Shown: positions 13,036 to 26,200 of the stretch, in pieces
Position numbering within the stretch: position 1 is the first letter of the stretch
How the letters are laid out: each line of letters begins with the position of its first letter
Assembly: GCA_020698575.1 (NCBI GenBank)
Contig: CM036244.1
Coordinates: 26,189,534 to 26,253,533, forward strand
Source: Bostrychus sinensis
Taxonomy: Eukaryota; Chordata; Actinopteri; Gobiiformes; Eleotridae
Length of the DNA: 64,000 nt
Direction of reading: 5' to 3'
Notes under the pieces: generated by a model
What the model was told of the DNA's origin: nothing
The model's input: only the letters and a program-made list of their open reading frames with translations
Databases searched by the model: none
Made by a program: the position numbers and the translations under genes

Positions 13036-13424
13036 AGTAAAAGTCTTCAGATTATTAAGTACAAGACTGGAAATGTTGGTGCTTGTGGGAGCTACTGAAG
13101 TGGAAATATCTGACTCACAGTGTGAGAAAAACTCATTAAGAGCCTTTGAAATCAATATTTCCTATAGAGATCTATGGACACAAGTGACAAAATGTATTAA
13201 ACTAAACACCTTAATGTGTCATTTTGACATTTTTTTTTATTTCAGTGTTAAAGCTTCCAAGCTAAGGGAGCAAACTGGCCAAAAACCTCTAAATTGAAAA
13301 AAAAAGATTTGCCAGTAGTGTCTCCCCCTTAACAAGCAAATGTAAACTAAAAACAGCAAAACAAAAATTGAGTACTTTCTAAAAACAGTTTTTAAAAACA
13401 TACTATTTTTGATCCTGGTGGCAA

Positions 13425-13785
13425 AATAGGTAATAGTAATGGTGGTAGCAGTAGTAGCAGTAGTAGTAGTCATATAAGCAGTAGCCATCAGCAGATTTAT
13501 TTAGTGATAAATCTAGTAGGGGGTGTCTGTGTTCGTCTCTGTGTCAGCCCTGCGACAAGCTGGCCCCTGTCCAGGGTGTACCCCGCCTACGGCCCAAAGT
13601 TACTGGGATAGGCTCCAGTCACCCGCAACCCCTAACGGGAATAGAAAATGAATGAATAAATCTAGTAATAGTAGCAGCAGTAGTAACCTTAGTAAACTTT
13701 GCATACAATACTTTTTACTTTTCTCTTAAGTTACAGTTTTGTTCGATAATTTTATACAGTCTTGAGTACTTCTACCATCTCTGTT
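13425..13785 (-). mobile_element. ACT/AGT-array element copy (hAT-like, non-autonomous), interrupted
   Basis: Runs of AGTAGTAGC-type trinucleotides lie on both sides of a later insertion. The right end, GAGTACTTCTACCATCTCTG, is the reverse complement of the start seen in the copy at 50.24 kb. This makes it a reverse-oriented member of the family described at 22.35 and 50.24 kb. Assignment to hAT rests only on resemblance to fish hAT-type termini. Confidence 0.5.
13519..13655 (+). mobile_element. 137-base retro-insertion with exact 12-base target duplication
   Basis: ATAAATCTAGTA occurs at 13507-13518 and again at 13656-13667, exactly bracketing this segment. The insert carries CTGTCCAGGGTGTACCCCGC and GGGATAGGCTCCAGTCACCC, which are blocks common at the 3' end of fish non-LTR elements, and ends in an AATGAATGA tail. 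It is read as a 5'-truncated LINE or a SINE using a LINE tail, placed by target-primed reverse transcription into the AGT-array element around it. Confidence 0.85.
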
Positions 13786-14978
13786 GAATTTGGATTAGAA
13801 TAATGCTTACAAAAAAGCACCATCCAACTGAACAATGGGAGTAAGCCTCTATAGAAGATTTGCATATATATTTAATTGTTGTCCACTGGCAGAAAGACAG
13901 TAATGAATGCTTGCTGTGTTCTTTTGGAGACCAACCAAACAAAGATGTGTTTATTCTGTCCTGGCAGACTTTACATAGGGTGTGCACAGGGCAGAATGTC
14001 CGTGGGGTTTCAAGGAAAATGGGAGACTTGGTCCAAGACTTGTTCTTTTGTACAGGAAGAGGAAACGTGTGGACTTTACATGACGCAACTGCGGATGTTC
14101 AAGAATCCCAAGCTCACTATCTTCAGAAATACAAGGCACACATTTTGTAATATTCCAAAAGAAGAAAAATAATTTACTAATTAAAACACTACGCAATTTT
14201 AGTTGGTGAATGTGACAGTTTCTAGATATTATTGACTAGAGTAATCAGTATCACTGTAGCTTTATTTCAGTAGCATTCTTTGATTTCTAGTTGACTGTAA
14301 TATGCAAATGAGTTAATGAAGGCCTCAGAGTTAAAGATACATGAAGGCGTTGTCCAAAAACCCAGCTGATAGCTGCTCAGCTGATAGCAACACGTGTCAC
14401 TTGGACATTTAAACTTTCGAAGGAAGCCACATTTATGCTGACAAATGGTGCGTTTATCGTCCTGCAGAGGGGTACTGGGCCCGGCGATTACAGGGTTATC
14501 TCCCATCCTGCACTGCAGCCTCAGCCTGAAGCAGAGACAGGAAGGAAGGCAGGGCTGTGGGCCACATAGCACAATAATCCCAGAGATAGGTCCAGCTCCA
14601 TCAAGGCACCATGTTTTGTGCAATAGAAAAAAAACACACAAGATCCTGAAGACATGACCAGCATGTAAAATGCAGCCCAAAGAAAAAGGAGGGTAGTGGG
14701 GGGCTCCAAATGGGTACACTTTGGTAGTCCTGGGGCTCCCTCTTTAGTTCTCCATTAGGCCACAAGCTGGGCAGGCCACTCTGCCTCTCCTCTTTCCCTG
14801 TATCATTTCTGCACAATTACAATGCTATTCTGTCTGTATAAAAAATGACATTGACATTGTATTTGTAACAGTTTTGTATTGTTCTTTGGGACCAGCACCC
14901 TGAAATGACATAAGGAATTTTATGTTTGCTTGCCAGGAATATCTTAATATTCTTAGGATTAGATTAAGCTTATATAGT

Positions 14979-15140
14979 ATACACTGATCAGGCATAACAT
15001 TATGACCACCAGCCTATATCAGCAACCTTTGCTTCTCATGTGCGTCATCTGTTGCCAGTTCACCAATAGGACCACTTTTGATAGATACTACAGACCAGGA
15101 GCACCCCACAAGAGCTGCAGTTTTGAAAATGCTCTAATCC
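14979..15140 (-). mobile_element. Internally deleted Tc1/mariner-like fragment
   Basis: It starts with the terminal motif ACTGATCAGGCATAACATTA. Read on the minus strand, it then shows the start of a Tc1-type transposase region (ACTGCAGCTCTTGTGGGGTG followed by a TATCTATCAAAAGTGGTCC block). Most of the transposase is missing and no reading frame remains. The same family occurs at 40.4 and 60.55 kb. Confidence 0.7.
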
Positions 15141-15227
15141 AGTTATCTGGACGGAACAATCTGTCAAATTAACAACTCTATGTGAAAAATATTGTTACAT
15201 TGTATTGAAATAATGTTTACTGAACTA

Positions 15228-15255
15228 TAAATAAATAAATAAATAAATAAATAAA
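15228..15255. repeat. (AAAT)n array
   Basis: A short perfect tetranucleotide array in the spns3-spns2 intergenic space, just beyond the Tc1-type fragment. Confidence 0.9.
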
Positions 15256-16259
15256 AGCAGGTCAAAGTAGTGGGTGTAGAGTTCACCTCAACTGATGCAC
15301 ATTCAATGCAAATCCTGCCATGTAGGCAAGCACCCAACCTTCTCCCCAACATGTGCCAAGATTGAACCCACCTCATCCTCTCTCTGTGGCTGAAACTTGT
15401 CCAACCATTCATGGTTTAGATATCATCTGCAAGCATAATTCATACAATTTTTTTTAATACTAGATGATGTTTTGTGCTTTTGTGTCCCTCCTAATCACAG
15501 TTTCACAACAGAATTAGTGAAGTGGACCGCATAAGAACTCAAAGGATAACAAAACCAGAAAAAAGGGTTATAATTACATTTCACCAACTGTATTCCAAAG
15601 TTGTCTGAGATGCCTCTTTGTATGGAAACTGTGTGCATAATGTTTGTGGTGGAACATTCCTTGTGGTGTTGACGACAAACAGCATTATGCAGTGTGACAG
15701 GGCGCTGCTGCCTTCCTGAATGGCTGATGAGAAACCGCTGAAAGAACAGAACAGATCCAGTGGCATGGCTTTCATCTTTACTGATCCAAAGTAGCTATTT
15801 TTTTTCTTTGGGTTTATACTTTAACCACTAGGAATGCTACTGACAAACATACCCAACCATGTGATTCATCTCTCTCTCTCTTCACTCCATTGCTGGCGTA
15901 ATATTGGAGTGAATATTGATTTACAACTAATGAAGTACGAATGGCAGACCACACACAACCAGTAACTAAAAGGCCATCTATGGAAAACTTCAGTGAGGAT
16001 TATAACTGTAAATGGATGTTAAATAGGGCTGCCGAGGTGTCAATTAGAAAGTATGTAAATATCAGTAATGCTGTGAGTAATGGGCCATTTAGTGTCTAAT
16101 TATGTCAATCAAGACTAGTTTCAGTCTCTGCTGATGACTGTACTGGAGACTGAGCCTGAGTGGAGCGCACTGTGGAGGAACCAGATGATCAGTAGGTGGA
16201 TTTTTACAAAGAAGAGAAGGAGCCAGTAAAACCTGTAACAATAAACAAATAAATAAATT

Positions 16260-16293
16260 CATACATACATACATACATACATACATACATACA
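16260..16293. repeat. (CATA)n array
   Basis: A perfect tetranucleotide array flanked by AAAT and CATG tracts. It generates a spurious Met-Tyr-Val-Cys reading frame on the minus strand. Confidence 0.93.
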
Positions 16294-16584
16294 TGCATGC
16301 ATGTATACATAATATTACAAAAACGAATACGATTTATTGGTGCATGATAACTATTGCTTTGAGGTTTCATTTTATTCATTCATTTATTGGTATATTTTAT
16401 GCTGATTGGCCAGCTATTGTAAAACACCCAACTTTATGGGCTTCTTTCATTTATGAATGTAATGAATGAATGAATGTAATACATTTTGGAATGATATATA
16501 GACCTATAATAATAACTGAAATGTTTTATTAGCAGATCGTGTGAGTGTACAACTATAGACTATAATGTATGTTTTTGTGTCATT

Positions 16585-16587
<3 letters not shown>

Positions 16588-16615
<28 letters not shown>
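16588..16615. repeat. (AAAT)n array
   Basis: A short perfect tetranucleotide array, about 440 bases upstream of the spns2 start codon and just outside the CpG-rich promoter region. Confidence 0.9.
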
Positions 16616-16616
<1 letters not shown>

Positions 16617-16729
16617 TTAAGTTTATGGTCACCCCTAACTTAATTAATTAAGTTATGGTCACCCCTCATCCCTCCTACTCATCTCTCATGTAGTCTACAG
16701 CATACACCATAGTTGACTTGCATTTCCCG

Positions 16730-17051
16730 CATCCGCAGCAGGATCAGGTGCGCCTAATCATTCGCTGCAGGGCTCAGGGGGCGGGGCTTGCACCGCCAGG
16801 CCACACCCCCTCGTACACTAATAGCACTCTGTCTATTGGCAAAAACTAAGGAGCACAGCGCCCGTCCGTCACTGCACACTGCTGCTTCAGAATTATGATC
16901 CCAGAGAGGCTCCTGGGCTTCAACACTTGACAAAAAAAAAAAAAACCCACTGCGAGCCATTATCAGTGAACGACAGCTCGTGTCGCTCAACCCTTTTCTT
17001 TTACGGGTGTTTTTCCTTCTCTTTTTTACGCTGGATTTTTCCTGTAAAAAT
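16730..17051 (+). promoter_or_regulatory. Probable CpG-rich promoter and 5' UTR of spns2
   Basis: GC and CpG content rises abruptly from about 16730 and stays high through coding exon 1. A GC box (GGGGGCGGGGC) is at 16777-16787, a CACCC-type motif at 16801-16809 and an inverted CCAAT box (ATTGG) at 16835-16839. No clear TATA box is seen. In other vertebrates spns2 is active in the yolk syncytial layer (fish) and endothelium; nothing here proves such control. The transcription start is probably between about 16850 and 17000. Confidence 0.5.
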
Positions 17052-17283
17052 ATGTGTGTGGAGAGCGATGGATGCGAGATTGAAGGCTGCAGCAGTTCGG
17101 ACGAGGTGCGCACGCTGTCTGGAAGCATGAGCCGCGCTCTCAAATCCAGCCCGGACCTGCACCCGAGTAAGCCCGGGCAGAAATTCCGCGCTGCGCTGCT
17201 CCGGTGCCGCTCACCGGCTGCTGCTGCCGGGATCCTTACCTTTGGGAACATCCTCAATTACATGGACAGATGCACTGTAGCCG
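17052..17283 (+). CDS. spns2: spns2 coding exon 1 (residues 1-77, phase 1 end)
   Basis: The chosen start is the ATG at 17052, giving MCVESDGCEIEG as in other fish Spns2; the reading frame is open further upstream but that part is GC-poor leader. The exon encodes the cytosolic N-terminus and part of the first helix, ending NYMDRCTVAG across the splice. The donor is G|GTAAGT. The exon is GC-rich, with CpGs continuous with the promoter. Confidence 0.95.
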
Positions 17284-20200
17284 GTAAGTCGCCTCTTTTC
17301 TGTGCCTCTAACGCTTTAACGATGGGGATATAATGATATGAAGCACATATGGCTTCTGTGTTTGAGTCACTGATTGCACTAAATGCTTGAACAATCTTAA
17401 GGAGCTGCCACCAGCGCACCTCCGCTTAGGCGGACGGAACAATGGGTTTGCCCAAGCGCAGTGGACAGTATGCTTTAACCACAAGATGTTTACAGTGTAT
17501 AGGGCTACAGTATGATTGAATCAGGCTGCTTTCCAAATCAATATTACACAATGTGATCTATACTGTAGATAGTACAGGTTGATCAATTATCATCTAGGCT
17601 ACTTGACACACTTTAATGGCACAGTAACAGAATGAGAGAGGGATCCCTTTATCTGTCTCTCAGCTTATTCTTGATCAATTTACTGAAGACAAATTTCTGT
17701 CTAACAGACTAGTTGAGCTGCATGCTGTTGCTGTGTGATGCTGGGATAAGGCCATGTGCCTTTAATCCTCTTCAAGCCTCCTTATAGGCTACTCCAGCTT
17801 CAGATCTTCTGTATACTCAGTAAAAAAAAAACTGAACATTGTAAATTGGAAAAAAACAGTTATACATAGCACTGAAAATAGTCAATGAAAAGTGTACTTA
17901 CTTTGTGTTAGAAATGTTATTATACAGCAACAGTCACAAGTCTCTTGACTGTACTTAGATGGAGTCATAAATCATAATCATAGTCTGTGGTTGAAGCACC
18001 AAGGGAAATTGCTTCATCCCTTGGTGATCAATTGTGAAAAGGAGCAATGTATGTATAGTGTGGTCGATTTATTGTAAAGCGGCAGTGAACGGGTTAAGTC
18101 ACTGCTGCAGCACTGAGAATGGAGGGAAGTCTGTTCACTGTGGGAGATGTGTCACTGGGCAAAGTGCAGTTTCAGCTGATACATAGTAGTATGTACAGCA
18201 GTCTGAGAAATAGTAACAAAAAGTACAGTTTTTTTTTATTTTGTACATGTTTGATTTTAGGGAAAAGCAAGCTGATATATTTTACTTTCCGAGAAAAAGC
18301 ATGATAACAAAATTGTAACAAAAAGCTTGCTATCACCTATGCTCTAGGTCCAATATATAGTACCTGAAGCGCCTTAGTGATCATTGCAGTAGGAGGTAGA
18401 CTTAGACATGCCAAGAATTTGTTGATATAATATACATGTTATCTCACTATCTCCAAGCACCATTCAGCCACAATAGATAGCATCACTATTCACTTCCACA
18501 CACACTCCAAACTGTTTATTACTACTTACTACTAACAGAAAAAAGATCCTCTGTATCATTCCACCATGATACAAGTGTGCACCTGCTCATGCATATTGTG
18601 CAATGAGATTCTTGTCTGCAATGCCTCTCAGTTGCCAGAAGTGAGTGAAGAGAAATGAGGATGAATAAAGAGGATGGGAGGGGAGTGGGTTGGGGAGGGG
18701 GATGCAGCAGCCTGGACCTAACCACATGGGAAGAAGCACTGTGCAGAAAGAAAAGACCCTTCCTATTCCTGGCACCTGATAATGCAAGGCTAGTTCATAA
18801 TGTATAGGCCTGCATTTCCAGCAAACACTTTGAGTTACTTTGTGCTCTTAATGCTTCTCTTCATGTCCCGCTGCGTGAGTGACACTGCAGCAGTAATTAG
18901 GCGCTAAAGCACATCTGGTGATAGCAGTACAAACCAGCCAATTTACTGTAGCTCCCTATAAATACTGTGAGATAAGGAAAAGGGGGTTTGGCTGGGTGTA
19001 ATTAGCCGCAATCTCGTACTACTGATTTATTATTCAAATTTCTTCTAAGTAGCAGGTATACCCACAGCACATCTCATAGATCTTCATGTTGGTTATACAA
19101 GCCTGAATGCACAGGCATAGACAGTGCAGGGTGAAAAGGAGGTCCCCCTTCTTGCCTGGATGAATGAGAGTAGTGGGGAGATGGTGAGGGGTGTATACTG
19201 AAGCAGTGGTAACCAGCACTGAGACCAGAGCAGTGCATGTCAAAAGCCCTTTGTACCACCAACTATTACTGTAGTGTGGGGATCACTAAAGCATTGTCAC
19301 AGAGACATAGGGTGACCATTCAAGACACGGGGGCTAGTGGTGCAACAAGGGATAGGAAATTACAGTCCGTGCATTGTGCAATTGTGGCTTTTAATAGGCA
19401 GGAGGTAAAGCCACAAGAAAGGTTTAGATTTTTCACACCAAAGAGAGAAGTCATATTGTGTGTCCAAGGACTTGCTGGGTTCAGATTTACTGCCAATATC
19501 TGACACTTGCAAGGTAACTGCTCCATAGTGTCCATTTATGAGACTGGCCATCTCAAAAACAGAATTTTATTTATTAATTGTGTGTAAAAAAATCTTCTAA
19601 AGTTGTTTTTGCCAGGGCTGGTGTGTTTGTTTGTGTGTTAGCAACAAAACTGAAAAATCCTTGGCAGATTAAAAAAATATAAAATCAGAAAATGTCAGTA
19701 ATGGGCTAAGGAACAAAGGATTCATTTTTGGTATGCCTCTAGATCTCTATCTGGATCTAAAGTTAGTTTTTCTTTACCATTGTGAGACAGACCCAACTTT
19801 GACTGTATTCAGCTCAAAATGTTAAAGGCGGATTTTGCAAAACTTTCAGGAACAAATGATCAGTTTTGGTGTGAATCCAGAACCAAGATTTATTTTTACA
19901 TCATTCTTTACCATTGCAAGGTCTGCGCTGTCCGAGTGTTTCTCCATGAAAAAACATTGTTCCACTCTGTAACCACTAGTCTTAGTTCAATGAGAGATCA
20001 GGAAATCCCCTTAAACGTCTTCAAATCTTTGTGTTGGCGTAAGGCAAATGAACTGGCTTTCCTCACACATTCCCATAGTGTATGTCCAAGTGTGAGGTTT
20101 ACACTATTAAGTTGCATGCACAGTGGAGGAAAAGGGGTGTGAATGATAGCCCCACTCTCTGTCTTTAGGCTCAGCTGTTCAGGGCTGACCCTCTGTGCTC

Positions 20201-23200
20201 CCTCAGAAGCCCCGCCGCTGTAGTTTTACGACTGACGCAGACAGAATGGAAATGGGGAACGTCTGGGACATTTCAGGGCGTCCTTGCTGTAGGTGTGTCC
20301 TGTTCACTTGCAGGTATTATTTTAAGTGTGAGGAGCTCAGACAGTACTACAGTGTTTACCATTTATTTTAAGTTTTTTTTAACCTTACTTTATTTTAGTA
20401 TTGTTCTAAGGTTGCCACAGAAAATCATCTGCCTCTAAGTACTGTATGCACCAATTCTCAGATTTTGCCTTTTTTTATGCCAGATGCCCTTCCTGATGCA
20501 ATCCTTTTTATTTATCCAGGCTTAGGACCGGCACAAGGAGTACAGTGTCTTGTAATTGCTTGTGGTAGGATTACTAGAAATACTGTTTGATTACTAATAT
20601 TAACATAAAAAGTAAAAATGGAAATATGTCATAAAAAGTTTAAAAATGATTAAATGTTTAAAAACAAAAATCCTCAAATCCTGAATAACAGACTTGAACA
20701 TAAATATGGGGTGAAACTCTTGTACCATAATAGAGAAGTCATATTTTTTACACTTTGGTCACTGTGTCTGACCTTCAGGAGCAGCCATTTAACCTGTGTC
20801 CACTCCTATTCCATTTCAAAGCTATGAGATTTAGAGCTCCACTATGTTTTTAATTTAATTTGTGGTGGCTTTGGAACCTTAAATCCCAGGCGCTGGTCTC
20901 AAATAGTCCTGCGGCAGACAGTCCAAGTGCCTCCAGAGCTTATCATAAAGAAGGGGATTAGCTTTTTTTTTTTTTTCTCAGAGAATACGAGAATATGGGA
21001 AGCAGGCAGTAAGCACTTAAGGTGAGAACTACAGGTGAACAGGGTAAAATATAACAGATATCACTGTGAAACCTCTCCATTAGATCAGTAGCATCAATAT
21101 GAAAACAAATGTATTGAAAACCACCGGCAGTGTCACATAATTCGGGTGCACATAATTTGTGTGCATGCCAACAGTGGTCCCCCATCCTGCACTAATCTGG
21201 GTGACAACAATATTAGGGAGTAACTGCAGATTACTCCAACTAAGCATGTCTTAGTCAGGCTGTCATCCCAAGAATTCCCCCACTAAAAACAGGGTCACTT
21301 CCTATTGGACACCTGTTAATACCCTGCACATGTGAACTTTGGACATTTCACATGTAGATGCAGATGAAGCATGGAGTGATAATCCTCTTATAAGACAAGT
21401 CAGTAAAGATGTATAGAGTATCTGGGAGGCAGATCTATCCAGTCAGACAGGCTATGCAGATTATTGACTGATAGCTCAGTCCAGTTGCTGTGTGGTTACT
21501 TATTATGACCCTATGCAAGTGCCCTGGGACATTCCTTCACATAAAGCCATCAGAGTGGAAATGTTTGCTTGAATGTTGTTAACTTTCTTTTGGTGCTTCT
21601 TGTGCAGGGTTTAAAAAAAAGGTTGAAATATTCCCTATATGCATTATACTTTGAAGTGAACTACTGAAAGAAACTTTTTAATACAATTTTTAATAAAGGA
21701 CTTGCAAATATTCAGTCAGCAACATTTCCTTATTAGAATATTATGTAAGAAATGTCATGCTTATTTCACAACTTTTCATAGTGTACACATGAAAAGGTCC
21801 CAAAATACCAATTCAAAAAAAAAAAAAGTTTAATATGCATGTGTTTGCAGTATTCTTTATAGTCACTGGGTCTTTTCCATATGTTTTTGAGCTGTTCCAA
21901 ATTAGCCAAACCTCACTTGGCGCTCTGATCCTTTGGCTTCTGCAGTGTCTCCTAAAAAGCGTTGACAGTGAAATCTCGACACCGTTAAGCTGGTAACAGT
22001 AACTTAAAAAGACGTTCTGGGGTTCTTTCCCACACTGTGTCCTACTGCAGAACTCCCACCAGTGTAAGTCAAAACAGTTGCTGTGTTCTTTAGGCTCTGA
22101 TTTAGCCAAAGTCTGTAATAGTAGCTCCTGGAATTAGACTGAGTTTCTTCCTTCAGCCAATGAAAGAGCTTTAATGTGGCCACCACAAATTTAACCATGG
22201 GGCACGCACTCTTGCCTCACAGCCGAGTTCACCCGCTGACCCCTATATGAACATATGTGATTTTTAAATTGCATTAACACCAAAAAGCAAAGTTATATGT
22301 TAGAATTGTTTGGTTCAGATTTAATTTCAAGATTTGAGACTTCAAAGCAGAGTTGGAAGAAGTTTTCTGCATTTACTCAAGTATGTACTATTAGCTCATA
22401 ATAATATTACTCAAGTAGAGGCAAAAGTGCCTTTTACTTGAGTAGAAAACTACTGCTACTACTACTAGTGCTGCTACTACTGCAGCTATTACTACTTTTA
22501 CCAGTACTACAGCTGCTAATACTATTGCTATTACTGGAGCAACTACAGATGCTACTACTGCTACTATTACTATTACGACGACTACTACTACTACTACTCA
22601 CTATTACTCACTTCACTCAGTTTTAGACTTTAAAACTTTTACTTGAGTAAAAGTAACATATTTCCCTCCAAAATATAGTTACTGCTCCATAATAATGTAG
22701 GTCCCAGTCCTAAATACCTGAATACCATAATAATCATAATATGTTTTTCTACATCAGCCGTAAATGTTTTTTCTGTTGGTTTGTCTCTTTGCAAACTCCA
22801 AAAGTTATTGTTGGATTTTGATTTATTTTTTTAGAAAAGGTCACAGAAACAAATAGTGGAGTTTTAGTGTGGATTCACTTGTCTAGATCTGGCTTTTTCT
22901 CTTTTTTTCTCCACTATTCTTTGTCATTGCAAACAGGGCTAATTTTGTCTGTTATAACACTTCATAATAGAAAACATGCCTTTTCTTCCAGCTGTTATAT
23001 GGCATCACATTCAACTTGCTTCCTAAATCAATCATCATACTTGCATCTATTTAGCACCAAGTTGTCGAGTCTGAGTGGCAATTTCCACGAAGAGAGTTTG
23101 CATTATTATTTAAATTACCAACTGGTTCTTATCTCTGTACCTTCCAGTGGCCCGACGAGTGAGCTTATAAGAGATAAAGAGCATCTGAAGTTGAGTGGTC

Positions 23201-26200
23201 ACCTGATAACCACTGGCCTCCACTTTGTCTCACTTGTGGACACAAGAACTGAGAGCATAGTATTTTATTTGATGAAGATGAAACGCAAAAAAAAAAGCAT
23301 TCAATTTGAAGCTATGAAGTTCTTATCTATCCCTACCACGCAATCTCATGACTGCCCTGACTCATGTTTACCTGTGAAATTACTTCTGTAGTGTGTATCG
23401 AGATCACAGCACGAGAGGTTCTGGGATGAGTTGAAATATTTGCCATATTTGACACGTTGTCAGATAACACCTGATTCTGGTTAAAAATGTGAGAGGAAAA
23501 AATGCATCTTTCCTCACTCCCTGCATTCCACCTCTTATGATTATCACCACAACAAGAGGAAGTTATTTAATCAAAACATTAAAGCTGAAATACCCCAACT
23601 GCCACGCTCCCAATACCCACGCTTCATCCACAATAACATCGTGGCTTCTCTTGCTTTTATTTGATCAAAACTAGTAGTTTATAATATACTGTACATTTCT
23701 TCAAAACACTGCAAGGTACCTGCAAGTATATCTGCTTTCTTAAACACTGTGAGTGCATTCACAATATTTATCTGAATTTCTTTTTTTCCCATTTTCTTTA
23801 CTTATGTTTGCCTGAACAGTTGTAGCCAGTGCTAAAATAGATACTTTCTTGTCCGCCATTGATTCAGTATTGTTATTGTAGAATAAACACAGCCAATGTT
23901 AGCACCTTATACAGTATATGACAATTAAATGTATTATCTGCAAGCATGTGATTGATCAAGGCTTGCTCCCTGCCATTTACAAAATGTTTACATAATTTTA
24001 ACTGTGCTTTATTGGACCACTTTAGGCCTTGCATTTCAATCTGACTCCCAGCCTTTTGGACTGACCATTTTAACTTGCTGTATTCACACCTGTTATTTTG
24101 GAGACTGCATAATATTACTTCTCACTTGTAATATATGGAGATGTATACACAATTTGATTATTCACCTATACTAAATTCATTATGATGCAAGGGAAGTGAT
24201 TAATTTTGCTATGTAGCCTCCATTACTAGTACCCTGTTAATAAGTGTTGACTTAGAGTATCTAAGAGCCATAATACAATAGTGTGATGCCTCTGTGGTTG
24301 CTTTGGTTTTTGATGTGAGCCAGGATGCAAACCTATTTCCACCGTAAGATCTGAATACATCAAGATACATGCAAACCAGGCCATCCTCAAATGTAGATCT
24401 GACACATTCAGGAAGTCTTTACTTTTAACTCACAGTTTGCATTAACGCTGGCCACATTAGTTCCAATCACACTCTCTGGATAGAAATGCAAGGTCTAAAT
24501 GGGGTGTAATACATGCTGCACAATACCAGAAACCAAAGGGAGAATTGCGAAATGCACACAGAGAGATGCCGAGACGCTGAATATTGATCAACGGCAGCAC
24601 CAGCTTGGAATTTTCTACAAGTGATGAAACTGTAATGTCTGGGGACACGCTGAAATTGGATTTTTCTCTGACACATTAACAAGTTGTTCATGAGAGAGGT
24701 CAGGAATCTAATATTGACCTGCTTGCACAAAAGATTGTTGCTTCCTCTAACTGCCGTATTAGCCTCCCTGTAGGATACTCATCTGGCTAATATTTAAAAA
24801 GCTATTTTGAGAAAGCACAATCTATTCCACAATTACCTGGGATAGAGTAAATAGTCATGCCCGTGGATGGATTATGCAATCTCATCTGATCCACCACTCC
24901 ACACCATCACCTGCACTTTTGATTTGATTTGTGGATATCTTTCATGGCATCCTGGCGAGATGAGATTGCAGGAGTGCATTACAACGCTTGTGAGGACAGA
25001 GGTTGAAAGAGAGCCTCTGTCACAGACTCTTGTAAATAAATGCTCCAGGTCAAAGGTCACGCACAGTCATCATGGGCAGTGCTGGTATCTACGGTGAGAG
25101 GTTCACTCTTAAGCTTGAATTCCTGTAAGATGTGTCATTGGTTGCTAAGCTGACATGTGTACACAAGGATTAATACCATCAGCACATTATTTCCTTCTTA
25201 TTAGCCAGGCTTTTAATAGAGCTTAGACCAGACAAGTCCAAAGTGCAGCCCAGTAGCCAGGCATGGCATAGGGTGAGATTTCATGTCCCTCAGCTTCCAT
25301 GATGAAATGTATTGTGTATTAGCCCTCCAGTACCATGAAACGTTTGATAAGATGTTCCCCTGGCTGTTTCTGCAAAGCACACTATGAACAATCTTAAAAA
25401 AAAAAAAAAAAAAAAAAAACTGTACTATTTGATAACAGTGGTGATATTAATTGAATATTATTGATAAAATTAGATTTTCAAATGTTCTTTACCTCCCTAT
25501 CTAATCTCTAGCAGCTGTTTTTTTTTCTTCATTATTGAAAAATGTAAATATTGTTAATACTATGTAGGCTTGTTTCCGTCACTTGAAAAAAAAACGTTTT
25601 TTTTTTTCCTTTTTCATGAGCACTGTTTTCTCATAATTATGACTTAGAGAAACTAAGTCATAATTATGAGAAAACGTGAAAAAGTGATCCAGGTTCGAAT
25701 TCTAGCTCAGCAACACTTCATCGCATTCCCCTGATTTCCTGATTGTTTGACTGTCTGTCTAAAGAAGGCAAAAAATAAAAAAAATAAATATTTGAATCCC
25801 CTTTCTGGTTCAGTTACATTGCCATCTAAAGAAAAATAAAGAAGGGAATGGTATTTATATAGCACTTACCTATGACACAAGTCAACCCAAAGTGCTTTAC
25901 ACAAAAAAGGGAAGGAGTATTTCATTCACTCCATACTCGGTGGTGGTAAGCTACGTTTTATAGCCACAGTTTCCCCTGGGGTAGACTGACAGAAGCGCAG
26001 CTGCACACATCTGCGCCAACAGACCCTCCGACCACCACCAAACACAGTCACACTGACACATTCATACAGGCAAGGTTGGTTAAGTGTCTTGCCCAAGGAC
26101 ACAATGACAGTATGAATTGCCAGATGTGGGGCTTGAACAGCCAATCTTCAGGTTATATAATAATATTAATTGTTAATTAATTAATTAATTAATTAATTTC

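Larger units (their letters stand above)
9701..16730. other. Intergenic region between spns3 and spns2
   Basis: About 7 kb without a recognisable gene. It holds several decayed repeats, annotated separately: a composite tRNA-like repeat near 12.0 kb, a fish dispersed repeat near 12.9 kb, an AGT-array element with a nested insertion at 13.4-13.8 kb, a Tc1-type fragment near 15.0 kb, and AAAT and CATA arrays at 15.2, 16.26 and 16.59 kb. The rest is unique-looking AT-rich DNA. A distal spns2 enhancer could be here but nothing marks one by eye. Confidence 0.5.

Noticed and set aside
12833..13297. 154-codon reading frame between spns3 and spns2
   Set aside because: Its first half is a dispersed fish repeat and the rest has no protein features.
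14267..14816. Overlapping minus-strand reading frames up to 150 codons
   Set aside because: Several frames are open at once, which fits low stop-codon density and not coding; no motif or splice partner was found.
22438..22626. Leucine-rich reading frame (also 44004-44216 and 50359-50568)
   Set aside because: These translate ACT/AGT arrays of a mobile element, giving artificial poly-Leu runs.
22867..23391. 174-codon reading frame in spns2 intron 1
   Set aside because: It overlaps a decayed composite repeat, has no family motif, and composition is like translated non-coding DNA.
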